From: Mauremys mutica
Lineage: Eukaryota; Chordata; Testudines; Geoemydidae
NCBI RefSeq assembly: GCF_020497125.1
Contig: NC_059073.1
Location: 143,415,012 to 143,479,011, forward strand
DNA: 64,000 nucleotides
Reading direction: 5' to 3'
The notes beneath the pieces were generated by a model. It was not told where the DNA came from and ran no database searches. It saw nothing but the letters and a program-made list of their open reading frames with translations. Both the position numbers and the translations under genes were made by a program. This document shows positions 54,760 to 64,000 of the stretch, piece after piece. The stretch's first letter is position 1. Each line of letters begins with the position of its first letter.

Positions 54760-57700
54760 CTGTGATGAGAGGAAAGAAATCAGCATAGTTAGAACTTAAT
54801 TGTCTGTACCTGTGATGAGCTTTAGCGGCTCCAACCTACTCATATAGGATTGGTGTTTTTTAAAGTGCTGGTGGAAATCCAGCACAGGTTGGCTGGGACA
54901 GAACGCTGCTGCCACTCTATGACAACTTGTTTGTGCCTTGTGTGACGTGAGCTGGGTGTTCTCGAGAAATACCAAAGAGGATTGGCACTAACTGGCATGT
55001 CTGATGGGAGTCTCAGCAAAGAAGTCATGATTGAATGAGCCATGGAGAACTCACCCAACCACTGGAGCTAATCACTATGGTCAGGTCTACACCAGCAAAC
55101 CCTCAAGTCTAGATTGAGTTTATATTGGCCAAAAGGCGGGGGGAGGGGGGCGCGCTTTGCCAGTACAGCTTTTCCTGATGTAGTGAGCAAAATAAGTTAT
55201 ACCAACAAAGGCACTTTTATGCCTGTATAACTGGATCTGCACTAGGGCTTTTGCCAGTTTAGAAATATCGATAAAACAGGCAGCACACTCCTGCTATATT
55301 GGCAAAAGATTCTAGTGCAAACTTGGCTTATGTCAGGCTGAGGCATATTGGTTTGGGAGCTTGCCATGCCGTTGCCAGGCTGTTCGTGTTCAATGGCTAA
55401 AGGACCTCAGTCCCCAGGGCCATCAATACAATATGTTTCACAGATGCTTAGGTTTAACTTAGAGATGCAGGGTGTTCAAAAGAGAAGGTAGGCTACATTT
55501 TTTAGGCAGTTACAAGAAGCAGAGGGAGACGATTCCTGGGGTGCAGTGACATTCTGTACCACTCTAGCCAAGTATTTACACTGCGTTTATTGCCACAGCA
55601 TCCGAGTGCTGTAGAAAGTTACATATATCGAAACAGGGAGCGAGTGCACCTTTGTTCTTTGGGTCACTCCTCTCTCCATTAGCAATGGAGCTTTACAGAA
55701 ACTAGAGGCAAGAAACATAACTGTTTTGAGTAGTGTATAGAAACGTATCTGTTTTGAGTAGTGTATAACAACTGCTTAGATGTAAAATCAACAAGCACTC
55801 CTCAACACAGATGAGAATGACCTCTCAGTCAATAAACCTCGAGACCGCCACACTTCTCACCAGAACTACAAAGCCTTCTCTGAATCAGATTGTCCTGGAA
55901 AAGAAATTACATCTCCTCCAACGTACCCATGCAGACATCAATATTACAGCCTCCAAATCAAAGCAAGTCTGCCCAAGTGGTAGAAACACAAACCTGTACT
56001 TTCTCTTCTGTGACACGTTTATAGCGTAGGCATTTACAGAGCCATCCACTTTCTTCCCCTGAAAGATACAATGGGAAAGAGAGCTCCAAAACTCGGTGTG
56101 CTTTACAGAGAACTGTTTAGGAAGAGGCACAGAAACCCCAGGGCATAGGTTGTGGAGCTAGGATCAGCACATCTAATCGAGTGTATGTCCTTCTTAAGAA
56201 AGCCAACTTGAAACCAGAGACAAGGTGAGTGCGATATTGTCTTTTATTGGACCAACTTCTGTTGCCAAGCGAGACGCGCTTGCAAACTTACACAGACCTG
56301 AAGCCTACAACAACACCGCACGCAAGTTGAAACCAGTTAGTAGCAACTTTCTAGGTCTTTGCCAGGTTAGTCTTACAATGCAGATGAATGGAACTAATCA
56401 AGCAAACCCCCTTTGCAGAAGCAATAACTATAGACCTAATCACTTGCCTAGGGTCACATCATATCACAAAGCTCAGTTTTAACTCCCCCATCTGCTTCCA
56501 TAAAGAACAATGGCAGGATACAGCTTTGTCTAACCAAGGCTGTAGCATGGATGGGAGACACTGATGGAACATGTTTTTATACATTGTAACCAGGCCCTCC
56601 CAGGGCTCTGAGTAAAAGGCGTCTTAGTATCCATCAGGAATAGGAAGGATGGTTAGTGGATAGGGCACTTGACTGTGACTCGGGAGACCTGGGCTCAGTT
56701 TCTGGCTCCGCTGCAGGCTTCCTGTGTGATCCTGGGCAAGTCACTTAACCTCTGTGTGCCACAGTGCCTCATCTGTAAGATAGGGATGATACCACCCTCC
56801 CTCCCAGGGGAGTTCTGAGGGGCAAATAATGATTACAAGGTGCTCAGACTCTATAGCGTGAGTGGTGTATAGACAGATACTACAGTTATGATTCAATTAG
56901 CGCCAATAGGGTAGTAAACACTATGATCAGTATTAAGTGTTTGCAGGATCACACCCTTAGGGAGAAGTACACAGTCACGCTGAAGGACTGATCCAAGCTC
57001 TGCAACTAATAGCCAGGAGCTAGCTGATTAAAGCAGCAGAGGCAAGCAACGAGAAAATAAAATCAAGACATCCGCATTTTTCCACAATAGAAGCCAATAT
57101 AAGAAGCCCTGCTCCCTAGGAAACCCAAAGGGTTTAACATGTCACATGAAAGCCAGTACCATTACAAACACAGCACCACACTGAGGTATCTGTTTAAGTT
57201 CCAGGGCAACACTCCCTCTGTCCCAGCACAGCACTGACTTGGCCCCACCTTACTTGTCTTGTGAGGGCTCAGGGGCTCACAGCCCAAGGGGGCAGGGCTG
57301 CCAATCATGACCAGTATGTTGAAGTCCCATGCTAATTCTGTATTACAAGATGAATACTGGCTCTCTTCTGTAGTTCCTATCGACAATACCCTTCTGACGC
57401 AACATTTCAACACACCGATGAGTTATTTCTTGCTACTTACTGACAAATTCAAAAGCTGAGACACCGCCCTGTAGCATGGAGAGATTTAATGTTACAGCAA
57501 AACAGCTAACCTTCCTCCATCCTCTTGTAAACTTACCAAGATAGCTTGGCTATACCCAAGAATGAATTGTAAATATAATCAAGAAAAAGGCCATGACTTT
57601 TTACTCAAGTTCTATGGAACAGTCCACTCACTTTTGTTGTGTCAAAGGATGCAAATCCCATCGTTTTCATCATCTCAATTTCCTCCTCTGTTTTGCCTTC

Positions 57701-60465
57701 CATATCTTCTTCTGAAAAGACAGAAAGATACAAGAGTCACTGTTGTCGTCCCCCCGCCCACAATATGGCACGTTGGATGGGCTGCACAATACCAGGCAAA
57801 CCACAACTACTACCTCATCCTGTGTGCATGCTGCCTAATTCATTAACCTTTGTAAAGTGCTTAGAGATCCTCTTAGATTAAAGACACTGTCAGGCCTTAG
57901 ATCTTGGGATCAGATCTGTAAGGGCTGACTCTTAGGTCTGCATGGAGTCCCTTTGCAGTTAATGGGCTCCATGAAGCTGCAAATGCCTGCCCCCGAAGAA
58001 CCAATTGCAGAAATACTGGAGTTGCCAGATTCAATCAGACCCAAGGTTTATCTAGTTCTGTATCCTATCTTTGATAGTGGTCAGCACCAGATGCTTCAGA
58101 GGAAAATGCCAAAAATCCTACAGTAGGCAGCATAAGATGATCTGCTGCACAAGAAGGTCACAAGTCCTACTAGTTAGTGACTGAATTGTGCCCTAAAGCA
58201 TGAGGTTTCATATCTCTTCCAGAATGTTTTTTGTGCATTAACTATGACTGAGCACATGAAGTGGGACCTAGGAGGCCAAAGTATTATTAAAAAGGGTTGC
58301 ACAGGTCCAGGACTGGGGTGCACTCAGAGATGGGAAAAGAAAATTGAGGTAAAATTTGACTAGCACCCGCCTTTAGTAATCCTGGCTTATGCAGTTGCAG
58401 AGGCCCTCACTTTCACGGGCATCTACTCCATTTACCAATTTGATTAAAGTCCACTATATTTTAACTGGTTCTCTACACATCAAGGTAAGATAAACACAAA
58501 GCCCCAATAGCCAGCTTTGCTTCCCAAGATTAGGACTCTGGTCTGTTACCGGTGATCTGATGCTCTTTGCTTTTGGTGTCTTTGTTTTCTTTCTTTTCAT
58601 CATCTCGCCTTTCCTTCTGCCGGGACGGGGAAGAAGAGCTGGATCTGTGCCGTCTCGGGGACCTAGAATTTCACACAAGTACAGATTTCAATCCAGCAAC
58701 AATACTCAACTACAATCCCACCTACAGCTTTTCGTGCGACACCCAGGAAGTAGAAAAATGGTTATGTGGGGTTACAATGGCTGGCATTGTCTTAGACACA
58801 GGCAGAGGGAGTGCACAAGGAAACACTATCTGTTGACTCATCTTATCCTTAGACTGTAAACTCTTTAGGGCAGGGACCATCTTTTTGTTCTGAGTTTGTA
58901 CAGCACCTAGTACAATGGGGCCCTGACCCATGACAAGAGACCACAGGTGCTAAAGCACTCCAAAACAAACAAACGATCAATACAAGAAGGCATAATTTCA
59001 TCATGTTTGCCCTAGATAAGTAAAGGACAGCACAGGCTGAATATTAGTAGAGAGCCCCCTAATAGTAAGATCTGTCGGACTCTAGAATTGTTTTTTCTTC
59101 CTTTCAGCCTGCCCCATTTCCCACACCAAGGGAAGCTAGTATCCCATTACCCTGTTGATATCACAGTAAGAATGACACCAACAGGAACAGTGGGAGAATG
59201 GGGCTGTCAGCTAGAAGCTCTGCTTTTTGCCTTCAAAGAATTCAGATATTTTCCCCTCACCTGGATCGCCTCCTGTGCGGGGAACGGGAACGACTCCTCC
59301 TCCTATCCCTCTCCCGGGACCTCGAACGCTCCCGTCGCCTCCTCTCCCTCTCCCGGGATGCAGAACGAGAGCGCCTACGTTCTGAAAGAAGCCATGATTG
59401 GGGAAAGAAGTGGGGGTGCTGATTAGTGGTGGTTAGCTGGAACTGTCACCATCCTTGTTATAGTTTCAGTAAACCCCTATGTTTATAAGAGAGTATCAGC
59501 TACGACTAAACTAATAAAAAAGGGGGGAGGGATTTCTTCCATCCCCTAAACCTCAAGACTTGCTCAGGGGTAAAGAGGATTGCCCTGAGAGCAACAAGAG
59601 CAGAGAAGGAAAGATGAGGGACACATGACCATACTCGTTGCAAAATTCTGAGTTGAACTTTTCAGAGGCAGAGAGAGGAAAAACAGTTGAGGCTCTATTA
59701 CTAAAATAGAAATAGGGTCCCTCCTAACAGACAAGATCCTGGTCAGCGAGCCACTGCCACAGGTGGATTGGATTTTAGGTCCAGCTTATTTCCATTCCTT
59801 TAACAGCATGCCCCCTTCCTTTGCTTTGTGGTGCATCTCCCCACCACCCTTGTATCAGGGTAGGGCTCAGAAATCCCCTCTACTGGAAGGAGGCAAAGCT
59901 CCCCTGTTACTCCCCATATGCGAGTAGGTTTCCCCTTTGCCCCGTTATCTGGCTTCATGGGGTCCCTCTCCTCGCTGCAGAGCGATCTGTGACTCTCTCC
60001 CAGGGCACAGATCAGAGGAGTCCTGCCTTTCTTGGTGGGTGTAATACCTCCCCTCCCCAACAGCGATCCGGTCTCTGGATGATGCGGGTAATAGCTCCCA
60101 TGTACACACACCCTGGGCAAGGATTTGTACACCTGCTCGTCTCTCTCGGAGGGGAGGAGCTTCCAATGACACCCCCCACCGGGATCGGAGTCCCCACTTC
60201 TCCCTCGGGGGAGGGGGGGGGAGAGGGGGAGGAGCTTCCACTGACACCCAGGGCAAAGATCAAGGGCTCCTTCCCCTACTCCAGAGACGTGTTTCCCTCC
60301 CACCCCCGCCGTAGGCCGCGGACCAGCGGGTCCCTCCCCAGGGCGGACGGTGCAGCTGAGACATCCCCCCCCCCGCCCCCATTGCAGGGGGTGCCCCGGT
60401 ATCTCCGGCCCCCTCCCCAGGCACTCACCCCTCCGCGGGGGGGACCTGGAGCGGCTCCGGACCAT
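54705..60465 (-). CDS. SNRNP27: SNRNP27, U4/U6.U5 tri-snRNP 27 kDa SR-type protein, six coding exons
   Basis: Coding exons at 60465-60429, 59381-59261, 58662-58550, 57711-57632, 56058-55994 and 54759-54705, all with GT-AG introns and matching phases; 471 bp, 156 residues against 155 in human. Order: a short RS start ([12 protein letters not shown]), an Arg/Ser/Glu-rich domain (about residues 13-70), a charged linker with KEHQIT, and the highly conserved C-terminal block with [39 protein letters not shown] and [17 protein letters not shown]. Known: a nuclear component of the tri-snRNP that helps pre-mRNA splicing, with the conserved C-terminus implicated in 5' splice site choice. The start at 60465 matches the family and has strong context (G at -3 and +4); an in-frame ATG at 60522 would add 19 unmatched residues. 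The gene appears intact. Confidence 0.95.
55079..55332. mobile_element. Short DNA-transposon-like repeat in SNRNP27 intron 5
   Basis: Opens GGTCAGGTCTACACCAGCAAA and contains GGCACTTTTATGCCTGTATAA and CACTAGGGCTTTTGCCAG. It ends near TTCTAGTGCAAACTTGGC, a weak inverted copy of the start. Confidence 0.5.
55713..55768. repeat. 28-bp tandem duplication in SNRNP27 intron 5
   Basis: CTGTTTTGAGTAGTGTATA occurs twice, 28 bp apart, with one or two differences in the rest of the unit. Two copies only. Confidence 0.8.
55994..56058 (-). CDS. SNRNP27: SNRNP27 coding exon 5
   Basis: 65 bp between ATCTTTCAG and GTTTGTG. It encodes [20 protein letters not shown] then Y and a split Arg codon, identical to human over this stretch. 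Confidence 0.95.
56215..56330. mobile_element. Diverged interspersed repeat, class unassigned, in SNRNP27 intron 4
   Basis: CTTTTATTGGACCAACTTCT, then CAAGCGAGACGCGCTTGCAA and CTTACACAGACCTGAAGCC. Related to 26925-27010. Confidence 0.45.
56645..56885 (+). mobile_element. MIR-like SINE, nearly full length, in SNRNP27 intron 4
   Basis: GTTAGTGGATAGGGCACTTG (A box side), GGAGACCTGGGCTCAGTTTC (B box side), TGGGCAAGTCACTTAACCTC, CCTCATCTGTAAGATAGGGA and a tail with ACAAGGTGCTCAGACTCTA. It is the best SINE of this type in the window and lies antisense to the gene. Confidence 0.85.
57632..57711 (-). CDS. SNRNP27: SNRNP27 coding exon 4
   Basis: 80 bp between CTTTTCAG and GTGAGTGG. It encodes [20 protein letters not shown] followed by ASFDTTK, the conserved Met-rich block, and ends on a codon boundary. 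Confidence 0.95.
58015..58230 (-). mobile_element. CR1-type LINE fragment in SNRNP27 intron 3
   Basis: Contains CAATCAGACCCAAGGTTTAT, TGATAGTGGTCAGCACCAG and GCTTCAGAGGAAAATGCC, the reverse complement of a CR1 3' region. Well diverged. Confidence 0.6.
58550..58662 (-). CDS. SNRNP27: SNRNP27 coding exon 3
   Basis: 113 bp between ATTCTAG and GTAACAG. It encodes [20 protein letters not shown] then a lysine/aspartate-rich stretch ending KSKEHQIT. The human counterpart is RSTSPSPSRLKERRDEEKK onwards. Confidence 0.93.
58850..58955 (+). mobile_element. L2/MIR-type 3' tail fragment in SNRNP27 intron 2
   Basis: GACTGTAAACTCTTTAGGGC, AGGGACCATCTTTTTGTTCT, TTGTACAGCACCTAGTACAA and TGGGGCCCTGACCCATGAC. 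The best preserved copy. Confidence 0.55.
59261..59381 (-). CDS. SNRNP27: SNRNP27 coding exon 2 (RS domain)
   Basis: 121 bp between TTCTTTCAG and GTGAGGGG. It encodes [20 protein letters not shown] and a further RS/RE run ending in SPHRRRS, matching human almost exactly. Arginine is written with a mix of CGN and AGG codons. Confidence 0.95.
60000..60290. repeat. Degenerate tandem segments in SNRNP27 intron 1
   Basis: The word GGAGGAGCTTCCA(A/C)TGACACC begins at 60153 and 60228, exactly 75 bp apart. A GGGCA(A/C)(A/G)GAT word recurs near 60003, 60115 and 60250. The segments look like decayed copies of one sequence. Confidence 0.4.
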
Positions 60466-60650
60466 CCCGCCGAGCCCGCACCTCAGCGGCTCCCTCGGCC
60501 TCGGCCCCCAGCCGGCTGGCACATCCAGCAGAAGAACCCTCCGCCGGGCACTTCCGGTGGGCCGTCCCCTTCCGTCCCGCTCCGGCTGCGAACTCGCTCC
60601 GCCGCCCTTTGGTTCCGGGCCGATAGGGTTTCCCTGAGCACCTCTTTGGC
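60150..60650. promoter_or_regulatory. SNRNP27: CpG island / promoter region of SNRNP27
   Basis: GC-rich, CpG-dense sequence around exon 1, with an abrupt change to ordinary composition on both sides. The transcription start should lie upstream of the ATG, at coordinates above 60465 on the minus strand. No TATA box is evident. Confidence 0.7.
60429..60465 (-). CDS. SNRNP27: SNRNP27 coding exon 1
   Basis: 37 bp coding [12 protein letters not shown] plus one base, then GTGAGTGC. It corresponds to human MGRSRSRSPRRE. It lies in a CpG island. Confidence 0.9.
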
Positions 60651-60674
60651 TTTGGCTTTGGCTTTGGCTTTGGG
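60644..60674. repeat. GGCTTT hexanucleotide repeat upstream of SNRNP27
   Basis: About five tandem copies of TTTGGC, the last changed to TTTGGG. It lies roughly 180 bp upstream of the SNRNP27 start codon, inside or next to its promoter. Confidence 0.8.
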
Positions 60675-61049
60675 CTGGGGGAGGGGCCCTCAGGGCACAG
60701 CCTTGCCCTTATCCGCCCACCTCACATCAACCAGCTGGCAGGTCCCAACCACTAGGGTTTGTCCCACGTTGCAGTGGCCAGCACACGTGGGCTCAGGGCC
60801 TGGCCGTGTTGGAGTTAGCCCCCAGCAAACCCCTAGTGTGGGGTTAGCCCACAGCTTACCTCGGGGATCGTCTGGACTGCACTGGTGGCCACAGATCCCA
60901 GCGCAGACAGGACAAAATCCCAGTGTCCGCTCCCCTCCCCGTTGAAGTCCCAGTGCAGCCCCTGCCACCCACGATGAGAGGTGGGGTGAAGCTGGTACAG
61001 ATTACCAGAGCCCAGCAGTCCGGAAGGAGGCCCGGCTTCCCCAACCCTG

Positions 61050-61125
61050 TTTAGCTGGTCCGCCCTTGCTGGGGGGCCCCCAAAATTTTTTTCACTGGGG
61101 CCCGAACCCATTCTCGGCGGCCCTG
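61050..61125. mobile_element. hAT-type terminal fragment
   Basis: Ends in CTCGGCGGCCCTG, a terminus like those of the CAGGGCCG elements, preceded by GGGGCCCCCAAAATTTT and CACTGGGGCCCGAACCC. The other end was not located. Confidence 0.35.
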
Positions 61126-61294
61126 GGTGGGAGACATCCAAGGAGTATCTAAGATGCTGGTGATTCAGTAGGTACTTTTTCCTATGAAAGAGTAGTGAGA
61201 CAATAACCCAGCATAGCATCAGGAGGTGCCATCTTTCAGCGGAGATATAAAACCCAAGGCTTGAATAACTGTGGGCATTAAAGAACCCCCACGG

Positions 61295-61530
61295 CAGGGC
61301 CGGCTCCAGGCACCAGCAAAGGAAGCAGGTGCCTGGAAAGGCCAATAGAAAGGGGCGGCAGTTCATCTGTTGTTGGGCAGCACGTCTGGGCCTGCAGCGG
61401 CAATTCGGCGACGGGTCCTTCAGTGCCTCGCTTCCTCTTCGGCGGCACTTTGGTGCCAGCTCAATTGCTCCACTTCAATTGGGTTTTTTCTTTTTTTTTT
61501 CTTCGCCGCTTGGGGCAGCAAAAAATCAAT
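61295..61530. mobile_element. hAT-type element fragment, related to 17529-17791
   Basis: Starts CAGGGCCGGCTCCAGGCACC, the complement of the right end of the 17.5 kb element, and ends near CTTGGGGCAGCAAAAAAT, comparable to the other end's GCCGCCCCAA. No clear closing terminus or target duplication. It carries a T-rich tract. Confidence 0.55.
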
Positions 61531-62434
61531 TCATGCTACTTTGGGGGTGGTATCATATTCCAGCTGTGTGTTACATGGATTCTTTGAGCTGCTAATTTGG
61601 CAGCCTGGCAGAGAAAGACCCATATGAATTCCCACTCCTAAAGAAGGACAAACCGGACTACAGGAACTAGATACAGGGATCTTATGCACTGGTCAGATTG
61701 GGCTGACTTATCTCAGCTCATCAGGCTGGTATTTTCTCCAGGGCTTCTGTCATGTGCTTTAGAATCTCCAGCCCTTAAAATTCCAAAGAGAACCTTCAAA
61801 TTGCGAACCAGATGTAAATCAGTGTCATGATGTCTGCCCGAACAGTGTAAACTACCCTTAGTGAACCGCAATGGAGGTGCACTTCAATGATAGTAAGGTA
61901 TGTCAACATTGCTGACTACTTCACTGCTAGGCAAAGCTTTCAAGAAAGAAGAGAGACAATTATATTATAAATTGCCGGACAACTTAATCTGAGCAGTGTC
62001 TCATTTTGGCGTTGTAAGTGGAGTTTGGGAGAGTAATGCCACGTTGAGTGCTGGTAAACAGGGCCCATGGAAAAGCCTGGAGCCTGTCTTCGAGGAAATG
62101 TTCTAAAGCAGCTGGATAGTTCAGAGAACGAGCTAGGTGCACCGGACGTTTGCCTCTATATTGCTGCTTCAGCCCAGCCCACGGCGGTAATGATTAGAAG
62201 TTATCTAATAACTGTGAAATCTGTTTGGGAGGTTTCAGTCATTGAGTAGGAAAGCCGCCAGTAGCATTTTTATTGAGCAGTTTCAGCATAGTAGTGAAAG
62301 ACAGGAAGACTGAACACCCTTCTTCTGCCTGAAGCTGATACCTCCAGCCCAGGCCAGCATAGTGGAAGTGGCTTCATGGGAGGATTTCACTTACCAAAGC
62401 AAAAGTCAGATTAAAAGAAAATGTGTTGTAAGTG

Positions 62435-64000
62435 TTATGGTGAAAGTTTATTTCATTTGCTGCTGTTCCAGAGCTATCAAAGGGGAATAGCATTTTTACA
62501 ATGAGCCTCTGGTCCTGACATCACTCAGGCTGGACTTGCACAGGCCTAAAGAGAGAACCATACCCACACTGAGTGTAGTTGCTTTAATACAGTAATATCC
62601 ATTCAGAAAAGAAGAGCGTATACAATCATCTGTATGCAGGGACATGCAGTTTTAACAAAACTCTAACCCAATGCAAATAAAGGGCTTGGAAATCACACCA
62701 CAAAAAATCACTTTAAAACAGCAGGATGACTTGGGCATTGAAAGATTAAAAACCAAAACAGAATATAAAATTGCAAAGGAAAACCCCCCAGGAAACAAAC
62801 TGCAAATCTGAATGTCCCGCTCACTGGAAAAGTGTATGTCGACATACAGAAAAAAATATAGCTTTCAAGTAATTATGCACAGATACAGGATCCCAGGGTC
62901 TAAGTAGCAATAAAGTTATTTACACCAGAACCCTAATGTAAAACTTCACAATATTAGCAAAAGGCCAAACACTGGGGCTTATTTACAGAGAAAGACATTA
63001 AATAGCACTTTCAAGCAACGATTGTCAGACACAGACATTTCACTTTAACAGCCCAACTGATATACAGAACATTGTACCTTACTTAGTTTGGTTATTGTTA
63101 ATATACCGATCAGGCTACCCTGGGTTACTACACATTTTAGTGTACTGTTACCCTCAGCCAATTTGCTGCGACAGGCAAAGCATAAAGAGCTAGTTTGAAG
63201 GATGGCAAACACCTGCTTGTGGATTTGAGGCAGGCTCACCTGTCAATCAGCAAGGGAAATCTGATGTTATTTGGTATTTCCATTGGTTTGATGTTACCTG
63301 TTAGCCATTTCCATTGCTTTAGCAGCCCTGCTACGTCCATATTCTTATTCCCCTCACTGCCAAGCACGGAGGGTTTCTCTGCAAAGTTCATCTCCACTAA
63401 GATTCATGTTGGTAGGGGGCTGAATGATTGTGATGTCTATTTCTGAAGCGTGCAGAGTGCCTAGCCTTTTGCCTTCCCTTCCCTGCAACTGTGGCTCAAA
63501 TCAGGCCAGCTACTAGTGGTGAACTCAATGCTGCAAAGGAAAGACACACAGGGACTACAGTTCTAGATGAATGTTTCTTTGAAAGACAAGTTTCTTCCAC
63601 CCTCCCAATCTGTTTGGTGTTTGACAGGTGTCAGGCTAACGCCCAAACACTCAGTTCAGACCAATGCATATGCACTGGCCTTGGACAGAAAAATCTTATG
63701 GAAATAATTGCCAAGGCACCTGCCCACCTCAGTGGCCTAGCAGAGATGGGACCAAAGGTCTTGTGAGCGAGTGCAGTATTGTGAGGTCAACAGGCCTTAT
63801 GCTACTCTCATTGAGGGCCCATCCAACACTTACAGAAAACAATGGCGTCTTTCCATTGACTTCAATGGGCACTGGATTAAGACCTTCCTCTGTGTTTACA
63901 CCTTCATTGGCTTCAATAGCGTCACTCCTACTTTACGCTAGTATCAGTGAGAGGAGAATCCGGTTCAATGTTCTCAGATACCATGGTGATGGGCACAGTC
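62435..64000 (-). other. Possible GMCL1 3' UTR
   Basis: By synteny with human (GMCL1 just upstream of SNRNP27, same strand) the GMCL1 3' end should lie here. A minus-strand AATAAA is at 62452-62447, and 62450-63240 is AT-rich and repeat-free, unlike its surroundings. A palindrome-type repeat follows at 63815-63970. No GMCL1 coding sequence was recognised, so this is inference from gene order. Confidence 0.3.
63815..63970. repeat. Palindrome-type repeat, diverged
   Basis: CCATTGACTTCAATGGGCAC at 63852-63871, itself an inverted repeat, and then CATTGGCTTCAATAGCGTCA with TTTACGCTAGTATCAGTGAG. It fits the wording of the other palindromic elements but the arms are not clear. Confidence 0.4.

Larger units (their letters stand above)
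54760..55993 (-). other. SNRNP27: SNRNP27 intron 5
   Basis: GTTTGTG to CATCACAG. It contains the DNA-transposon-like repeat at 55079-55332 and the short tandem duplication at 55713-55768. Confidence 0.8.
56059..57631 (-). other. SNRNP27: SNRNP27 intron 4
   Basis: GTGAGTGG to ATCTTTCAG. It contains a diverged turtle repeat at 56215-56330 and a well preserved MIR-like SINE at 56645-56885. Confidence 0.8.
57712..59260 (-). other. SNRNP27: SNRNP27 introns 3 and 2 (exon 3 lies between them at 58550-58662)
   Basis: Intron 3 (57712-58549) carries a CR1 fragment at 58015-58230. Intron 2 (58663-59260) carries an L2/MIR-type tail at 58850-58955. Nothing else is recognised. Confidence 0.7.

Noticed and set aside
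55994..60465. A minor-class (U12) intron in SNRNP27
   Set aside because: All five introns have ordinary GT donors of the major class; none carries the ATATCC or GTATCC donor.
59800..60945. 374-codon + strand frame and 240-codon minus frame near SNRNP27 exon 1
   Set aside because: GC-rich shadow frames. Only the short [12 protein letters not shown] segment on the minus strand is real coding sequence.

Overview
The window is nuclear DNA of an amniote, almost certainly a cryptodiran turtle. Two facts point there. It carries many CR1 LINE fragments from several subfamilies, and it carries two copies of the tRNA-derived SINE typical of turtles (24986-25172 minus, 36164-36322 plus). The genes are vertebrate, have introns and use GT-AG splicing, so bacterial features (operons, ribosome binding sites, CRISPR) do not apply.

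Two protein-coding genes can be assembled exon by exon, both on the minus strand. MXD1 (MAD1; a MAX-binding bHLH-zipper repressor) runs from its start codon at 49632 to its stop at 32402, with a long 3' UTR that probably ends near 27680. SNRNP27 (27 kDa SR-type protein of the U4/U6.U5 tri-snRNP) runs from 60465 to 54705. Known human order at 2p13 is GMCL1-SNRNP27-MXD1 on one strand; the window keeps this order. GMCL1 coding sequence is not seen, but 62435-64000 may hold its 3' UTR.

Layout on the + strand: 1-27680 is intergenic DNA downstream of MXD1, rich in CR1, MIR-like SINEs, hAT-type short DNA transposons and palindromic elements, with no gene recognised. 27680-32401 is the MXD1 3' UTR, almost free of repeats. 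32402-49632 holds the MXD1 exons and introns. 48900-49800 is a CpG island, followed at 49850-50300 by an array of eight CCAAT boxes alternating with GC boxes. 50500-54050 is intergenic with little recognisable. 54705-60465 is SNRNP27 with its own CpG island. 61000-62440 is short intergenic DNA with hAT-like debris.

The most notable observation is in MXD1: its conserved 30-nt micro-exon, which encodes the start of the DNA-binding basic region, is 28 nt here. With the usual splice sites this gives an immediate stop codon. An alternative exon-2 donor 7 or 10 nt upstream would restore the frame. This is either a sequence error, a disabled allele, or a lineage-specific splice-site shift.
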